64,000 nucleotides of DNA from Thermococcus pacificus (GTDB taxonomy: Archaea > Methanobacteriota_B > Thermococci > Thermococcales > Thermococcaceae): positions 434,001-498,000 of the forward strand of contig NZ_CP015102.1 of NCBI RefSeq assembly GCF_002214485.1, read 5' to 3'. Position numbers and translations under genes: made by a program. The notes under the pieces were generated by a model. The model was not told where the DNA came from. It worked only from the letters and a program-made list of their open reading frames with translations, and searched no databases. Positions within the stretch are counted from its first letter, which is position 1, and every line of letters begins with the position of its first letter. Below are positions 1 to 8,394 of this stretch, one piece after another.

Positions 1-1
1 G

Positions 2-532
2 GGGGAGTTCATCAGGCCTTCAATTCCGGCCTTGTATCTAAGGCCCCTGCCCTGGTGGATCAGAAAGGAAATCGCGGGTCTGTGGGCCTCGCGGGCTTTC
101 TTTGTGTTCTTAATAGTTCTCCTCCTGCCGGTTGACAGAATAACGAAGGCTTTCTTCGCCCTATTTCTGCTTCCCCTGTTGGTAATCGAGGTGCTATCCG
201 AAAACCCCATTTTGATCCTCAGCAAACCGGTGAGGAGAGCATATCTGATAAGGCGTTTCCTCGTGGTTTTAGGGCTATTCGCCCTTTTCACGCCCGTCCT
301 GGGTTTTTCCCTTGCAGTGGTGTCCTTTACAGCAACGGTTATCTTTTTGACGGGCCTCTTCAGCAGGAAGCTGGCACTCGCTCTCTTGCCGTTCTTCGCC
401 CTCATCATCAGCCCCGCCCTTCAGGAAGGATCCCAATTAGTGGCCCTTCTGTTCATGACCCTCACCCTTCCGTTCATTGCCCTGGCTTACCTGCGCGCGA
501 TTAGAATGGAACTGGGTAGATGGGGGGGTTAA
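2..532 (+). CDS. ABC-2 type transporter permease, 5'-truncated by window edge
   Basis: This is a strongly hydrophobic protein with about four predicted membrane helices, the C-terminal part of a permease-like subunit. The reading frame is open back to base 2, so the true start probably lies before the window; a TTG at 32 is the first in-window alternative. It carries the phrase LSKPVRRAYLIRRFL, the same 'SKP-x-(R/K)-R' cytosolic element seen in the next two permeases (LSKPITRRRYFLG, LSKPMKRKNFFLG, LSKPLGRGSYLIG), which marks it as a diverged member of the same set. Its stop is followed directly by the ATG of the next gene, so the four genes up to 3934 look like one operon. The exported substrate cannot be told from sequence. 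Confidence 0.7.
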   Translation, partial: GEFIRPSIPALYLRPLPWWIRKEIAGLWASRAFFVFLIVLLLPVDRITKAFFALFLLPLLVIEVLSENPILILSKPVRRAYLIRRFLVVLGLFALFTPVLGFSLAVVSFTATVIFLTGLFSRKLALALLPFFALIISPALQEGSQLVALLFMTLTLPFIALAYLRAIRMELGRWGG

Positions 533-2086
533 ATGAAGAAACCGGGGGTAATGAGCCGGCTAAACGGTCAGTGGATAGCGCTTGTCCTGATTTCCCTCTT
601 CCCGGCTATAGGGGTCGAGATAGACGTTCACAGGTTCACCATCCATTATCCCAACATACCTCCTGAAGAGCTCGGCCACCTGATAACGGCGGACCTGCTC
701 ACCAAGTGGCTTCCGAATTTCATCAGGTTCCTCCTCATACTAGTCCTGCTGATAATCCTCCTCTCGCGCTTCGGCTCGGACTTCGAGCGGGGGAACGTCG
801 TCCTGATGCTCTCAAAACCCATCACGAGGAGGCGCTATTTCCTGGGCCGGAGCCTTGAGGGGCTAAAGCTCGCCCTAACATCCGCCCTGGGAATTGTACT
901 CTCGGGAGCGCTCGCGATGTTTGCTCACGGCTTCGAAGTTAGGGACTACCTCATAGGCTCGCTCACACTCTCGCTCTCGCTGGTCGGTGTAATCGGAATC
1001 GCCCTGCTCCTCCTTCCCCTCGCGACCTCCCGCGACTCCGGGGTCTTCCTTGGGCTTGGGGCGTTCGTTGCTCTCCTTCTCCTCGGAAAATCTGATTACC
1101 CGTTCATCCCTACGGTTTACCTTGAAAAGGTTCTGTCAATAGGGGACTCCGTCTCAATCTTTTATCGCGCCGTTGGTGAGCTGTTGGCCCTGTGCGTTGC
1201 GCTCTCGCTCGCAGGAATGGAGCTTTTCAGGAGGAGGGAGCTGAGGAATCCCGAGTTGCTCTCTGCACCAGGCGTTTCCATCTCCCCCTGCGGGCTTTAC
1301 GGCGTTTTCCTTGGGCTGAGCCTTCAGAGCAGGCGATTTATCGCCTTCGTCGCTTTTACGGGCCTGATGGCTTTTCTGAACAAAGGCACCCTCGACCAGT
1401 ATTACACCAGCCACGGCATCCCAGGCCTCCTCAATGCCGTGATCCAGGCCTTCAACAGCCCCTTCCTGCCCTTCGTGGTTCTGCCCCTCGGGGCGCTCTC
1501 GATTGGCTCCGCAATTGAGAACGGCACCGTCAGGGTTCTCCTGAGCAAGCCGATGAAGAGGAAAAACTTTTTCCTCGGGATGCTCCTCAGTGATATATTC
1601 GCTGTCTTCATTGGAACGGCTTTCTACGTGACCCTTATCGTTGCCTACGCCCTGCACTTGAGTGCTCCCTTAAGCAGAACCCTCGAACTCGGCCTTACCT
1701 TTGGCTCCCTCCTTTTCCTCTCGCTCCTCCAGTACCTGGCCCTCGGCTACCTTCTGTCAGCTTTCATGAGGGGAAGGAAGGCACTTCTCCTCTCGCTGGT
1801 TCTGGCCTTTCTGCTGGCCTTTGCCGTACCCCTCTCGGTCATCGCGGCATCGGCTTCGGCAGGGAATTCCTTCATCGACGTATTGACCCAGAACTCCCTT
1901 CCGGTGCCGAGCCCCAACCTGCACTACACTGTACTTACAATGGCCGTTTCCCCGAAGAGGAGCCTTCTTCCAAAGTCCCCCGCCGAGGTTCTCAACTATC
2001 CCGGCAACCTGGCGGTGCTGGTCGTACCTACTGTTGCATACCTCGCAATCTCATGGCTCAAGTTTAGGAAAACGGACCTGAGGTGA
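533..2086 (+). CDS. ABC-2 type transporter permease (tandem-duplicated, 517 aa)
   Basis: This is a large membrane protein with about 12 predicted helices. It appears to be two permease units in tandem: the 'LSKP' element followed by basic residues occurs twice, near residues 95-107 (LSKPITRRRYFLG) and near 338-350 (LSKPMKRKNFFLG). Single-unit ABC-2 permeases are about 250-300 aa, so 517 aa fits a fused pair. The start ATG directly abuts the upstream stop and is preceded by a G-rich stretch. It should form the membrane channel with its neighbours, driven by the ATPase at 3017. Drug, lipid, bacteriocin or copper-type (NosY-like) export are all possible. Confidence 0.8.
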   Translation: MKKPGVMSRLNGQWIALVLISLFPAIGVEIDVHRFTIHYPNIPPEELGHLITADLLTKWLPNFIRFLLILVLLIILLSRFGSDFERGNVVLMLSKPITRRRYFLGRSLEGLKLALTSALGIVLSGALAMFAHGFEVRDYLIGSLTLSLSLVGVIGIALLLLPLATSRDSGVFLGLGAFVALLLLGKSDYPFIPTVYLEKVLSIGDSVSIFYRAVGELLALCVALSLAGMELFRRRELRNPELLSAPGVSISPCGLYGVFLGLSLQSRRFIAFVAFTGLMAFLNKGTLDQYYTSHGIPGLLNAVIQAFNSPFLPFVVLPLGALSIGSAIENGTVRVLLSKPMKRKNFFLGMLLSDIFAVFIGTAFYVTLIVAYALHLSAPLSRTLELGLTFGSLLFLSLLQYLALGYLLSAFMRGRKALLLSLVLAFLLAFAVPLSVIAASASAGNSFIDVLTQNSLPVPSPNLHYTVLTMAVSPKRSLLPKSPAEVLNYPGNLAVLVVPTVAYLAISWLKFRKTDLR

Positions 2087-2090
2087 TAGC

Positions 2091-3011
2091 ATGTGGGGAT
2101 TCGAGCTGGAGTTGAAGAAAAGCATTAGAACGAAGAAGTTCTGGCTGATATTAGTTTTGATTTTGCTGATCTACGTAATGGCCTTCAGGGAGGTAAAAGA
2201 CAACCTTGAGGGGGCCTCTGACCCCCAGGGAGTCCTCCTGACGAGCCTGGTCGGCTACATAGCGGTAAGCGCGTTCCTCTTCATCGGTGTCTACGCCCTC
2301 ATGGCGGGAGCAACGGGGATTAACTCAGACCTTGAAAACGGAACCCTCAGGGTGGCCCTGAGCAAGCCTCTTGGCAGGGGCTCCTACCTAATCGGCAAGT
2401 TCCTTGGTCAAAGCGTCAGCATAGTGGTTGCAATGGTCTTCGCCACCCTCCTGTCCTTTGTCGTAACAAAGCACTACGGCCTCTCCCTCAGCGGGAAGCT
2501 TGCCCTTGACCTCGCCCTGGCCAACGGTCTGGTTCTCTTGGCCATGCTCCAGCTTTTAGCCCTCGGCCTGCTAATTTCAACCTTCGTCCGCTCCCCGAAC
2601 ACCGCCTTAGGACTGGCCCTCGTGTTGTTCTTCGTCACGGGTCTTGTGGCCCCTCAGATCGTTGATGGGTGGGCAGAGGACAGGGCTGACAAGGAGTTTG
2701 GACTTCATGAGAGGGGAGACTTCACGAAGCTTTCGCCTGAGCAGAGAACGGCCTACCGGGAACGCCTTGGCGAGCTTTACAGGGAGTATCACCTGAAGTA
2801 CCTCTTCTACGTCCCGCAGGTTCTCATGCTTGATATCATCAGCGGCGTTGAGACGAGTAAGTTCAACGAAGACGGCACGTATACCATCGAGTACCTTGGA
2901 CTCAGGCATGCGATATCGGAGAACCCAGCTCAAACGGGGGTGATAGCGGCACTTATCCCCGTTTACCTCGCGCTGGCCCTCATCAGGTTCAAGAGGATGG
3001 ATTTGAGGTGA
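2091..3011 (+). CDS. ABC-2 type transporter permease (306 aa)
   Basis: This is a six-helix ABC-2 type permease of usual length. A short cytosolic N-terminus is followed by a first helix, then the element LSKPLGRGSYLIGKFLG near residues 93-109, typical of NosY/ABC-2 families. A soluble charged segment rich in Glu and Arg (about residues 195-245) sits between the fifth and sixth helices and is probably extracytoplasmic. The ATG at 2091 follows GAGGTGATAGC, a good ribosome-binding site. The stop overlaps the start region of the ATPase gene, so translation is probably coupled. Confidence 0.85.
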   Translation: MWGFELELKKSIRTKKFWLILVLILLIYVMAFREVKDNLEGASDPQGVLLTSLVGYIAVSAFLFIGVYALMAGATGINSDLENGTLRVALSKPLGRGSYLIGKFLGQSVSIVVAMVFATLLSFVVTKHYGLSLSGKLALDLALANGLVLLAMLQLLALGLLISTFVRSPNTALGLALVLFFVTGLVAPQIVDGWAEDRADKEFGLHERGDFTKLSPEQRTAYRERLGELYREYHLKYLFYVPQVLMLDIISGVETSKFNEDGTYTIEYLGLRHAISENPAQTGVIAALIPVYLALALIRFKRMDLR

Positions 3012-3016
3012 TGGTG

Positions 3017-3934
3017 ATGCTGAGGATTGAGAAACTCGTTAAGGTTTACAAGGACGTTAGGGCCTTGGACGGCCTTAGCCTTGAGGTCAAGCCCGGCCAG
3101 GTTTACGGTTTCCTCGGCCCAAACGGTGCTGGAAAAAGCACCACGATCCTAAGCACCCTCGGCCTGATCTTCCCCCAGGAAGGGCGCATAGAACTTTTCG
3201 GAGAGGAAGTCTTCAGGGATGGGAAGTTTGACGAGGGTAGGCTCGTTAAGGTCAAAGCCAGAATTGGGTACATGCCAGAGCACGCCACACTGTGGGACTT
3301 TTTGACCCCGGTTCAGACGCTGGACACCATTGCCGACGCGTTTAAAATCCCAAAGGCTGAGAAGGAGAAGCGGATTAACGAGCTTCTCGACCTTGTCGGT
3401 CTCAAGGATGCAAGGAACAAGAAGGTGGGCAAGTTCTCGAAGGGCATGCGCCAGAGGCTTCTCTTAGCTCAGGCTTTGATCAACGACCCCGAGCTTTTAA
3501 TCCTCGACGAACCGATGAGCGGTCTTGACCCCAAGGGCATTGCGGAGTTCAAGGACATCATCAGGGAGCAGAAGAAGGCCGGAAAGACCGTCTTCTTCTC
3601 CAGCCACATCTTAGCCCACGTCGAAGAAGTCTGCGACACCGTCGGAGTAATAGTCAAGGGCAAGCTCCGCTTGGAGGACAGCATTGAGAACATCAAGAAA
3701 GAGTTCCTGAAGAAGGCTGGCTACACAATACTCATTGAGACGAACAAGCCTGTGGATTGGCGTTCAGCGGAATTAAGCGTGACTTCACTCGGCGAGAACA
3801 AGTACCGCGTTGTTGCTTCGAGGGACGTTAGGGAGGAGATTCACGACTACGTTGCCTCCCAAGGCGCGAAGGTTCTAACAATGCAGGTGAAAGAGCCAAG
3901 CCTCGAGGAAATATTCCTAAAACTTGTCGAGTAG
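3017..3934 (+). CDS. ABC transporter ATP-binding protein (exporter type)
   Basis: This is the nucleotide-binding subunit that powers the three permeases upstream. Walker A is GPNGAGKST at residues 34-42, the signature motif appears as FSKGMRQRL near 138-146, Walker B is LLILDEPMSGLDP near 156-168, and the switch histidine follows in SSHILAHVEEVCD. A C-terminal extension of about 90 residues, as in CcmA/NatA-type exporters, ends the protein. ATG at 3017 is chosen over upstream GTG/ATG codons at 3008 and 3011 because GAGGTG lies six bases before it. The gene is last in its operon and is followed by a T-rich run. Confidence 0.9.
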   Translation: MLRIEKLVKVYKDVRALDGLSLEVKPGQVYGFLGPNGAGKSTTILSTLGLIFPQEGRIELFGEEVFRDGKFDEGRLVKVKARIGYMPEHATLWDFLTPVQTLDTIADAFKIPKAEKEKRINELLDLVGLKDARNKKVGKFSKGMRQRLLLAQALINDPELLILDEPMSGLDPKGIAEFKDIIREQKKAGKTVFFSSHILAHVEEVCDTVGVIVKGKLRLEDSIENIKKEFLKKAGYTILIETNKPVDWRSAELSVTSLGENKYRVVASRDVREEIHDYVASQGAKVLTMQVKEPSLEEIFLKLVE

Positions 3935-3960
3935 GTTTTTTTAACTTCCACTCCTTTCTT
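3935..3960 (+). terminator. T-rich terminator, also AT-rich promoter of next gene
   Basis: A run of seven T directly after the ATPase stop (gtttttttaac), followed by more pyrimidines, fits an archaeal intrinsic terminator. The same AT-rich stretch lies about 25-30 bp before the GTG at 3968 and could also act as its TATA box. Confidence 0.5.
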
Positions 3961-3967
3961 TTCTGAG

Positions 3968-4336
3968 GTGTCCAAAATCAAGGTCAAAACCCTAACGCGT
4001 GAAATCGTCTCCCTGGCGGAAGGACTAGGCCTGAAGGCCGTTCCCGAGTACAGAACGCCCGACGGCACGCGGATAGACATAGCCGTTCTCAACGGAGAGA
4101 AAAAGCTCCTCGCGATAGAGCTTGAGGCGTCCTTCAAGTGGTTTCCGCAGAGGCTGCTCTACGACGTGGTTAAGGCCCACAGGGCTGGCTTTCCCGAGCT
4201 GTGGGTCATAACTCCCTTCCGAAACACCAAACCGGGTTGGGTTTTGAACTACGCCAGGGAGATTGGAATCGGGTTGCGGATTCTAAAGGAAAAAGAAGTC
4301 ATAGAGGAATTCAGAGTCCTGTTGGCTCGTCTATGA
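3968..4336 (+). CDS. Small PD-(D/E)XK-like protein of unknown function
   Basis: This 122-residue soluble protein resembles a minimal PD-(D/E)XK nuclease fold. It has an N-terminal helix, Asp37 in the strand RIDIAV, then Glu51-x-Glu53 in the strand LLAIELEAS, followed by a helix with Gln61 and Asp66. The usual catalytic Lys is Glu here (ExE rather than ExK). No substrate is known to me, and it could be a DNA-end or repair-associated nuclease or an inactive relative. GTG at 3968 is the only reasonable start and has no spaced ribosome-binding site, so the mRNA may be leaderless. Its 3' end overlaps the convergent Nif3-like gene by 26 bases. Confidence 0.6.
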   Translation: MSKIKVKTLTREIVSLAEGLGLKAVPEYRTPDGTRIDIAVLNGEKKLLAIELEASFKWFPQRLLYDVVKAHRAGFPELWVITPFRNTKPGWVLNYAREIGIGLRILKEKEVIEEFRVLLARL

Positions 4337-5063
4337 AGAAGGCGTCAAGCCCAAAGCGCCCCTTTAAAAGCCCCATGAGGGCCTTTACTCCAAGCGTCTC
4401 CGTCTTGTAGTGCCCCGCCACGAGGACACTCTGTGGAAGATCAATAGCCGTTAAGTAATCGGCGTGCCCGAACTCACCGGTTATGAGGAGGTCAATTCTC
4501 TTCCTCCAAGCCTCCTCAAGGGCGAATGCTCCAGCTCCGCTGACCGCACCGACGGCTTTAATCTCCCTCTCCCCGAATTCATACGTCTTAACAGTCGTGT
4601 CGAGCTTCTCCGCTATTACCTGCGCGACCTTCTCAATAGGCTGCGGTTCATCGAACTCGCCCCAGTAGCCTATCGACAGTCCTCTGTATTCTCCGAACGA
4701 ACCCTTTGGCTCCAAACCGAGCAGTTTCAGCAGTTCAACGTTGTTTCCAACCTCAGGGTGGGCGTCCAGCGGGAGATGAGCGACGTATAGGTTCAGGCCG
4801 CTTTCAAAGAGGGCCTTTAAACGTTTGTAGTGCACCCCAGTGATGTAGTTCAGTCCGCCCCATATCATTCCATGGTGGACGATTAGCATGTCCGCTTTTG
4901 CTTTTGTGGCCCTCTCGATGGTTTTCAGCGTTGTGTCAACGGCAAAAGCGACCCTCTCAACGTCCTCCTTCCCCTCCACCTGGAGTCCGTTGCTCGACTT
5001 GTCCGGATAGGCAGAAATCTGAAGGTACTCATCAAGAAAGGCAACGAGTTCATCGCGGTTCAT
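4311..5063 (-). CDS. Nif3-like dinuclear metal center protein
   Basis: This is a member of the Nif3/YbgI family (DUF34), a widespread cytosolic protein forming a toroidal hexamer with a two-metal site; its biochemical role is still debated (GTP cyclohydrolase I type 2-like or metal-related). Metal-ligand motifs are visible: SNGLQVEG near residues 24-31, IVHHG near 61-65, AHLPLDAHPEVGNN in the middle, and near the C-terminus ITGEFGHADY and VAGHYKTET. The length (250 aa) is normal. ATG at 5063 is preferred because GGGGTGAG precedes it by a few bases; another ATG lies 18 bases upstream. It is divergent from elp3. Confidence 0.9.
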   Translation of the reverse strand: MNRDELVAFLDEYLQISAYPDKSSNGLQVEGKEDVERVAFAVDTTLKTIERATKAKADMLIVHHGMIWGGLNYITGVHYKRLKALFESGLNLYVAHLPLDAHPEVGNNVELLKLLGLEPKGSFGEYRGLSIGYWGEFDEPQPIEKVAQVIAEKLDTTVKTYEFGEREIKAVGAVSGAGAFALEEAWRKRIDLLITGEFGHADYLTAIDLPQSVLVAGHYKTETLGVKALMGLLKGRFGLDAFFIDEPTGL

Positions 5064-5084
5064 CTTCTCACCCCTATTCATCTG

Positions 5085-5097
5085 GTGAATTATTCAC
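5085..5097. promoter_or_regulatory. Palindrome upstream of the Nif3-like gene
   Basis: GTGAATTATTCAC is an inverted repeat with 5-bp arms and a 3-bp centre. It sits 22-34 bp before the Nif3-like start, about where transcription should begin, and within the 98-bp divergent region shared with elp3. It could be an operator. No regulator is assigned. Confidence 0.35.
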
Positions 5098-5118
5098 TAA
5101 CTGGATATGCCCGGCAAA

Positions 5119-5130
5119 CCCTTTTAAAAC
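5119..5130 (+). promoter_or_regulatory. TATA box of elp3
   Basis: The element cccttttaaaac lies about 32-43 bp before the elp3 ATG at 5162. With GGGAGTGA as ribosome-binding site at 5149-5156, this predicts a very short leader. Confidence 0.5.
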
Positions 5131-5161
5131 CGCCCCCTAAGCTGGGTCGGGAGTGAAGAAT

Positions 5162-6937
5162 ATGAACGGTGAGGACTTCAAAAAGGCAGTTGAGGAGATA
5201 GCGAGGGCTGTCCTGTCTGGCGAGATAAAGAGCAGAGAAGAGCTCAACCGCTACAAGATTATTGTATCCCGGAAGTATCACCTCTCAAAGATTCCCGGTA
5301 ACTCGGAGGTACTCAAGGCTATTCCAGAGGAGGAGCGCGAGCGCTTTAGGGAGCTCCTCAAGAGGAAGCCGACGAGGACGATAAGCGGTGTCGCCGTTGT
5401 GGCTATGATGACCAAGCCCTTCCCCTGTCCTCATGGGCGTTGCATCTACTGCCCCGGCGGACCGGCAATTGGTTCTCCGCAGAGCTACACGGGAAAGGAG
5501 CCTTCGGCTTTGAGGGCAGTCCAGAGCGCTTATCATCCTTACATCATTATGATGCGCCGCCTCAAACAGCTCACTGACATCGGCCATGACGTCGATAAGG
5601 TTGAGGTGATAATCCAGGGAGGAACCTTCCCGGCGGTCGACCTTGATTACCAGGAATGGTTCGTCAAGTGTGCCTTCAAGGCAATGAACGACTTTCCGCA
5701 CTTCAGGGACATCGAGAACCTTGAGGAGAAGCTCGTACGGCTGATTGTTAAGAGAGACGAGTCGGTTTTTGAGGAGGATCCGAAATTCAAAGAGGCCTGG
5801 CTTAAAACGCACAGGAGGCCCTACTACTACCTCGAGGAGGAGCAGAGGAAGAATGAAAAGGCTAGGGTCAGGATGGTTGGTTTAACCATAGAAACGCGCC
5901 CGGACTGGGCCTTCGAGAGGCAGATAGACAGGATGCTCCGCTTTGGGACTACCAGGGTTGAATTGGGCGTCCAGACGGTCTTCAACTTCATCCACGAGAG
6001 GACCAAGAGGGGCCACGGCGTTGAGGAAATAATCAAAGCCACCCAGCTCCTCCGCGATGCTGGTTTGAAAATCAACTACCACATAATGCCCGGTTTGCCT
6101 GGAAGCAACTTCGAGAGGGATCTGCACACCTTCAGGGCCATCTTCGAGGACCCGCGCTTCAGGCCCGACATGCTCAAGATATACCCGACGCTGGTCACCG
6201 CAGATGCGCCGCTCTACCGCTGGTGGAAGGAAGGCAAATACAGGCCTTACACTACCGAGGAGGCAGTTGAGCTTCTCGTCGAGGCTTACAAGTACTTCCC
6301 CAAGTGGGTTAGGGTAATGAGAATCCAGCGCGACATACCGGTCCAATTAATCGTTGATGGGGTTAAGCACTCGAACCTCGGCCAGCTCGTCTTCAACGAG
6401 CTGATTAAGCGCGGCATAAGGCCGAGGGAGATTCGCTTCAGGGAAGTGGGCCACCAGATGGAGAAGTTTGGAGTTGAGCCTGAGGTCGAGCACATAAAGC
6501 TCCTCCGCGAGGACTATGACGCCGCTGGCGGAAGGGAAATCTTCCTCAGCTTCGAAGACATCAAAAACGACATCCTCATCGGCTTCATCCGCCTAAGGAT
6601 TCCAAGCGAAAAAGCCCCCAGGAAGGAGATAAACTGTTGTCCCTCAGCTATAGTCAGGGAGCTCCACGTCTACGGCCCGCTCGTTCCGATAGGCGGAAAG
6701 CCCCGCTATGAGTGGCAACACAGAGGCTACGGCAGGGAGCTTTTAAGCGAGGCGGAGAGGATAGCCAAAGAGGAGTTCGACGTGAAGAAGATGCTCGTCA
6801 TAAGCGGCGTTGGCGTGAGGGAATATTACAGGAAGTTCGGTTACAGGAAGAACGGCCCATACGTTGCTAAGAAGCTCGATAAAGGCTACGCTGACTACAA
6901 AAAGAGCAAAGATTTTGACGCACACTTGAACACTTAA
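5162..6937 (+). CDS. elp3: tRNA uridine-34 5-carboxymethyl transferase Elp3
   Basis: This is archaeal Elp3, which makes 5-carboxymethyluridine at the wobble position of tRNA from acetyl-CoA using radical SAM chemistry. The radical SAM cluster is CPHGRCIYC with Cys89, Cys94 and Cys97 (CX4CX2C), followed by the Elp3 phrase CPGGPAIGSPQSYTG. The radical SAM half is followed by a zinc/tRNA-binding segment and a C-terminal GNAT acetyltransferase domain (QHRGYGRELLSEAERIA near residues 520-537 is the acetyl-CoA loop). The length of 591 aa is usual. ATG at 5162 has GGGAGTGA before it; a GTG at 5153 is the alternative. It overlaps the convergent gene at 6934 by four bases. Confidence 0.95.
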   Translation: MNGEDFKKAVEEIARAVLSGEIKSREELNRYKIIVSRKYHLSKIPGNSEVLKAIPEEERERFRELLKRKPTRTISGVAVVAMMTKPFPCPHGRCIYCPGGPAIGSPQSYTGKEPSALRAVQSAYHPYIIMMRRLKQLTDIGHDVDKVEVIIQGGTFPAVDLDYQEWFVKCAFKAMNDFPHFRDIENLEEKLVRLIVKRDESVFEEDPKFKEAWLKTHRRPYYYLEEEQRKNEKARVRMVGLTIETRPDWAFERQIDRMLRFGTTRVELGVQTVFNFIHERTKRGHGVEEIIKATQLLRDAGLKINYHIMPGLPGSNFERDLHTFRAIFEDPRFRPDMLKIYPTLVTADAPLYRWWKEGKYRPYTTEEAVELLVEAYKYFPKWVRVMRIQRDIPVQLIVDGVKHSNLGQLVFNELIKRGIRPREIRFREVGHQMEKFGVEPEVEHIKLLREDYDAAGGREIFLSFEDIKNDILIGFIRLRIPSEKAPRKEINCCPSAIVRELHVYGPLVPIGGKPRYEWQHRGYGRELLSEAERIAKEEFDVKKMLVISGVGVREYYRKFGYRKNGPYVAKKLDKGYADYKKSKDFDAHLNT

Positions 6938-7665
6938 GTGTTTGCCATTATCTCTTCCTCTGTTCTCCTTAGCTCTGCCTTCTTGATGGCTTCCTCATGC
7001 TCCCTCTCGCCCTTGCTTCCCTTCAGTCTCTCGGAGAGATTTATCAGGGCTTCCTCAGGGCCGTAGCAGATGAGCAAGTCTCCAGGGAGTATGACTGTGT
7101 CCCCCTTTGGGGCACCAAGGTAGACCTCGCCCTTCTCGGTCTTTCTATATATTCCTAGCACAAGGATTCCTTCTTTGTCAAGTTCAAGCTCCCTTAGAGT
7201 CTTGTTTGCGAGCCAGCTGTTTCTCTTGACCCTTATCTGGGATATGGAATAGCCCTTCGTTATGCCGAGTAGCTGGCTGTAGTCGTAAACCCTCAGCTCG
7301 GGGAAAGCCCTTGCCAAAAAGCGCTTTATCCAGCGCCTCATCCAGCGTTCAATCCTCTTGGACGTGAAGATGAGGTAAAGGAGGATCAAGCTCAGGCCGA
7401 GAATTGAGATGGAGGTTATAGTCTCGTTCCTGCTCTTGCCGGCAAAGGCCATGACGAGGGTTGCTATGGCAGATGTAATCCCCGCGCTCCCAAGGAATAT
7501 TAGAACCCTGATTATCTTCCTCCTGACGGGGTGGGAAACAACGTATTCACTCTCGCTTGTCGTGAAACCTGTACCAGAGAAAGCCGACTGGGCTTGGAAG
7601 GCGGCAATGTCCCTTGATAGGCCTGTCATTTCGAGGGCTATCGCGCCTATTCTGACTATGATCAT
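6934..7665 (-). CDS. Membrane protein with TrkA C-terminal (RCK_C) domain
   Basis: This is a two- to three-helix membrane protein carrying a cytosolic TrkA-C ligand-sensing domain, likely a potassium-related channel or transporter accessory. The N-terminal part contains AFQAQSAFSGTGFTTSESE, a phrase of this family; the C-terminal 90 residues include the strand-rich TrkA-C core (VILPGDLLICYG). The start is uncertain. The first ATG (7665) has no ribosome-binding site and cuts the first helix, while the frame continues up to 7713, one codon after the upstream stop, with LLALVSLILVITLS completing the helix. GGGGTGA lies six bases before an in-frame CTG at 7707, so a CTG start is plausible. Confidence 0.75.
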   Translation of the reverse strand: MIIVRIGAIALEMTGLSRDIAAFQAQSAFSGTGFTTSESEYVVSHPVRRKIIRVLIFLGSAGITSAIATLVMAFAGKSRNETITSISILGLSLILLYLIFTSKRIERWMRRWIKRFLARAFPELRVYDYSQLLGITKGYSISQIRVKRNSWLANKTLRELELDKEGILVLGIYRKTEKGEVYLGAPKGDTVILPGDLLICYGPEEALINLSERLKGSKGEREHEEAIKKAELRRTEEEIMANT

Positions 7666-7713
7666 TGAGAGGGTTATAACTAAAATAAGGGAAACGAGTG
7701 CCAGCAGTGGGCC

Positions 7714-8280
7714 TCACCCCGTGGATGGGTTTTTCTGTCCTTGGGTGTGCTCCATTTTTGCACTTAAAGCTATCGCAATGAAGTTGAGCCCGCTCATTAT
7801 CAGGTCAACCGACACGAAGAGTCCAACTGCCCAGAGGCCTGACCAGGGCCACTGAATAACTATCATGAATCCCAGGAGGATTGTAAGGAAACCTGAAAGC
7901 GTCATAAGGGCCCACTGGCTGATGTCTTTGTTCTGAAGGGCCACTCCAATCCTTATCGCTCCGATGGTTATCAGCGAGAAGCCAAGAACCAGCGTCAAAA
8001 TCGTCGTTGCCAGTACCGGGTTTTCAAGTGTCGCTATACCGCCTATTACGTATATCGCACCCATAATGATGTGGAGAGTTCTGCTCTTCCAGTCCTTGGT
8101 CTTCGTGATTCCCTGGATAACCTGCAGTGCTCCGCCAACGACCATGAAGGCACCGAAGATTGCCACGCTCGTTATTGTCAGCAGAGGCAGTATCATTAAT
8201 CCCGCAAAGCCCAGGGTCGTGAAGATTATCCCCAGACCCAGCATCCATATCCAGTTCTTCTTTACCTCTCCATACTCCAT
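7714..8280 (-). CDS. DUF308/HdeD-family membrane protein
   Basis: This 188-residue integral membrane protein has six predicted helices arranged as repeated hairpins, the pattern of the HdeD/DUF308 family (acid-resistance-type membrane proteins in bacteria, function unknown in archaea). Typical phrases are GLGIIFTTLGFAGL, MVVGGALQVIQGI and GALQ/GAIR-type small-residue repeats. ATG at 8280 is chosen because GGGGGTGGGATA precedes it; an ATG 24 bases further upstream lacks a site. It is upstream of, in the same frame as, and probably cotranscribed with the TrkA-C protein. Confidence 0.8.
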   Translation of the reverse strand: MEYGEVKKNWIWMLGLGIIFTTLGFAGLMILPLLTITSVAIFGAFMVVGGALQVIQGITKTKDWKSRTLHIIMGAIYVIGGIATLENPVLATTILTLVLGFSLITIGAIRIGVALQNKDISQWALMTLSGFLTILLGFMIVIQWPWSGLWAVGLFVSVDLIMSGLNFIAIALSAKMEHTQGQKNPSTG

Positions 8281-8362
8281 TATCCCACCCCCAAATTTTT
8301 TCACAAAAAGTTTCTTTATTGGCTTAAAAATTTTTCTGTGGTTGAGTAACTAAAATTTCGGC

Positions 8363-8374
8363 AAACTTATAAGC
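8363..8374 (+). promoter_or_regulatory. TATA box of truncated YkgJ-type copy
   Basis: aaacttataagc lies 21-32 bp before the ATG at 8395, so the truncated copy kept a promoter-like element that would give a nearly leaderless transcript. Confidence 0.4.
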
Positions 8375-8394
8375 GCTTCGTCTGACCTAAGACC

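Noticed and set aside
7714-7716. Selenocysteine/pyrrolysine reading of the TGA between two membrane genes
   Set aside because: There is no SECIS-like structure noticed, Thermococcales are not known to use selenocysteine, and TGA is not the pyrrolysine codon. A start at CTG or reinitiation explains the layout more simply.
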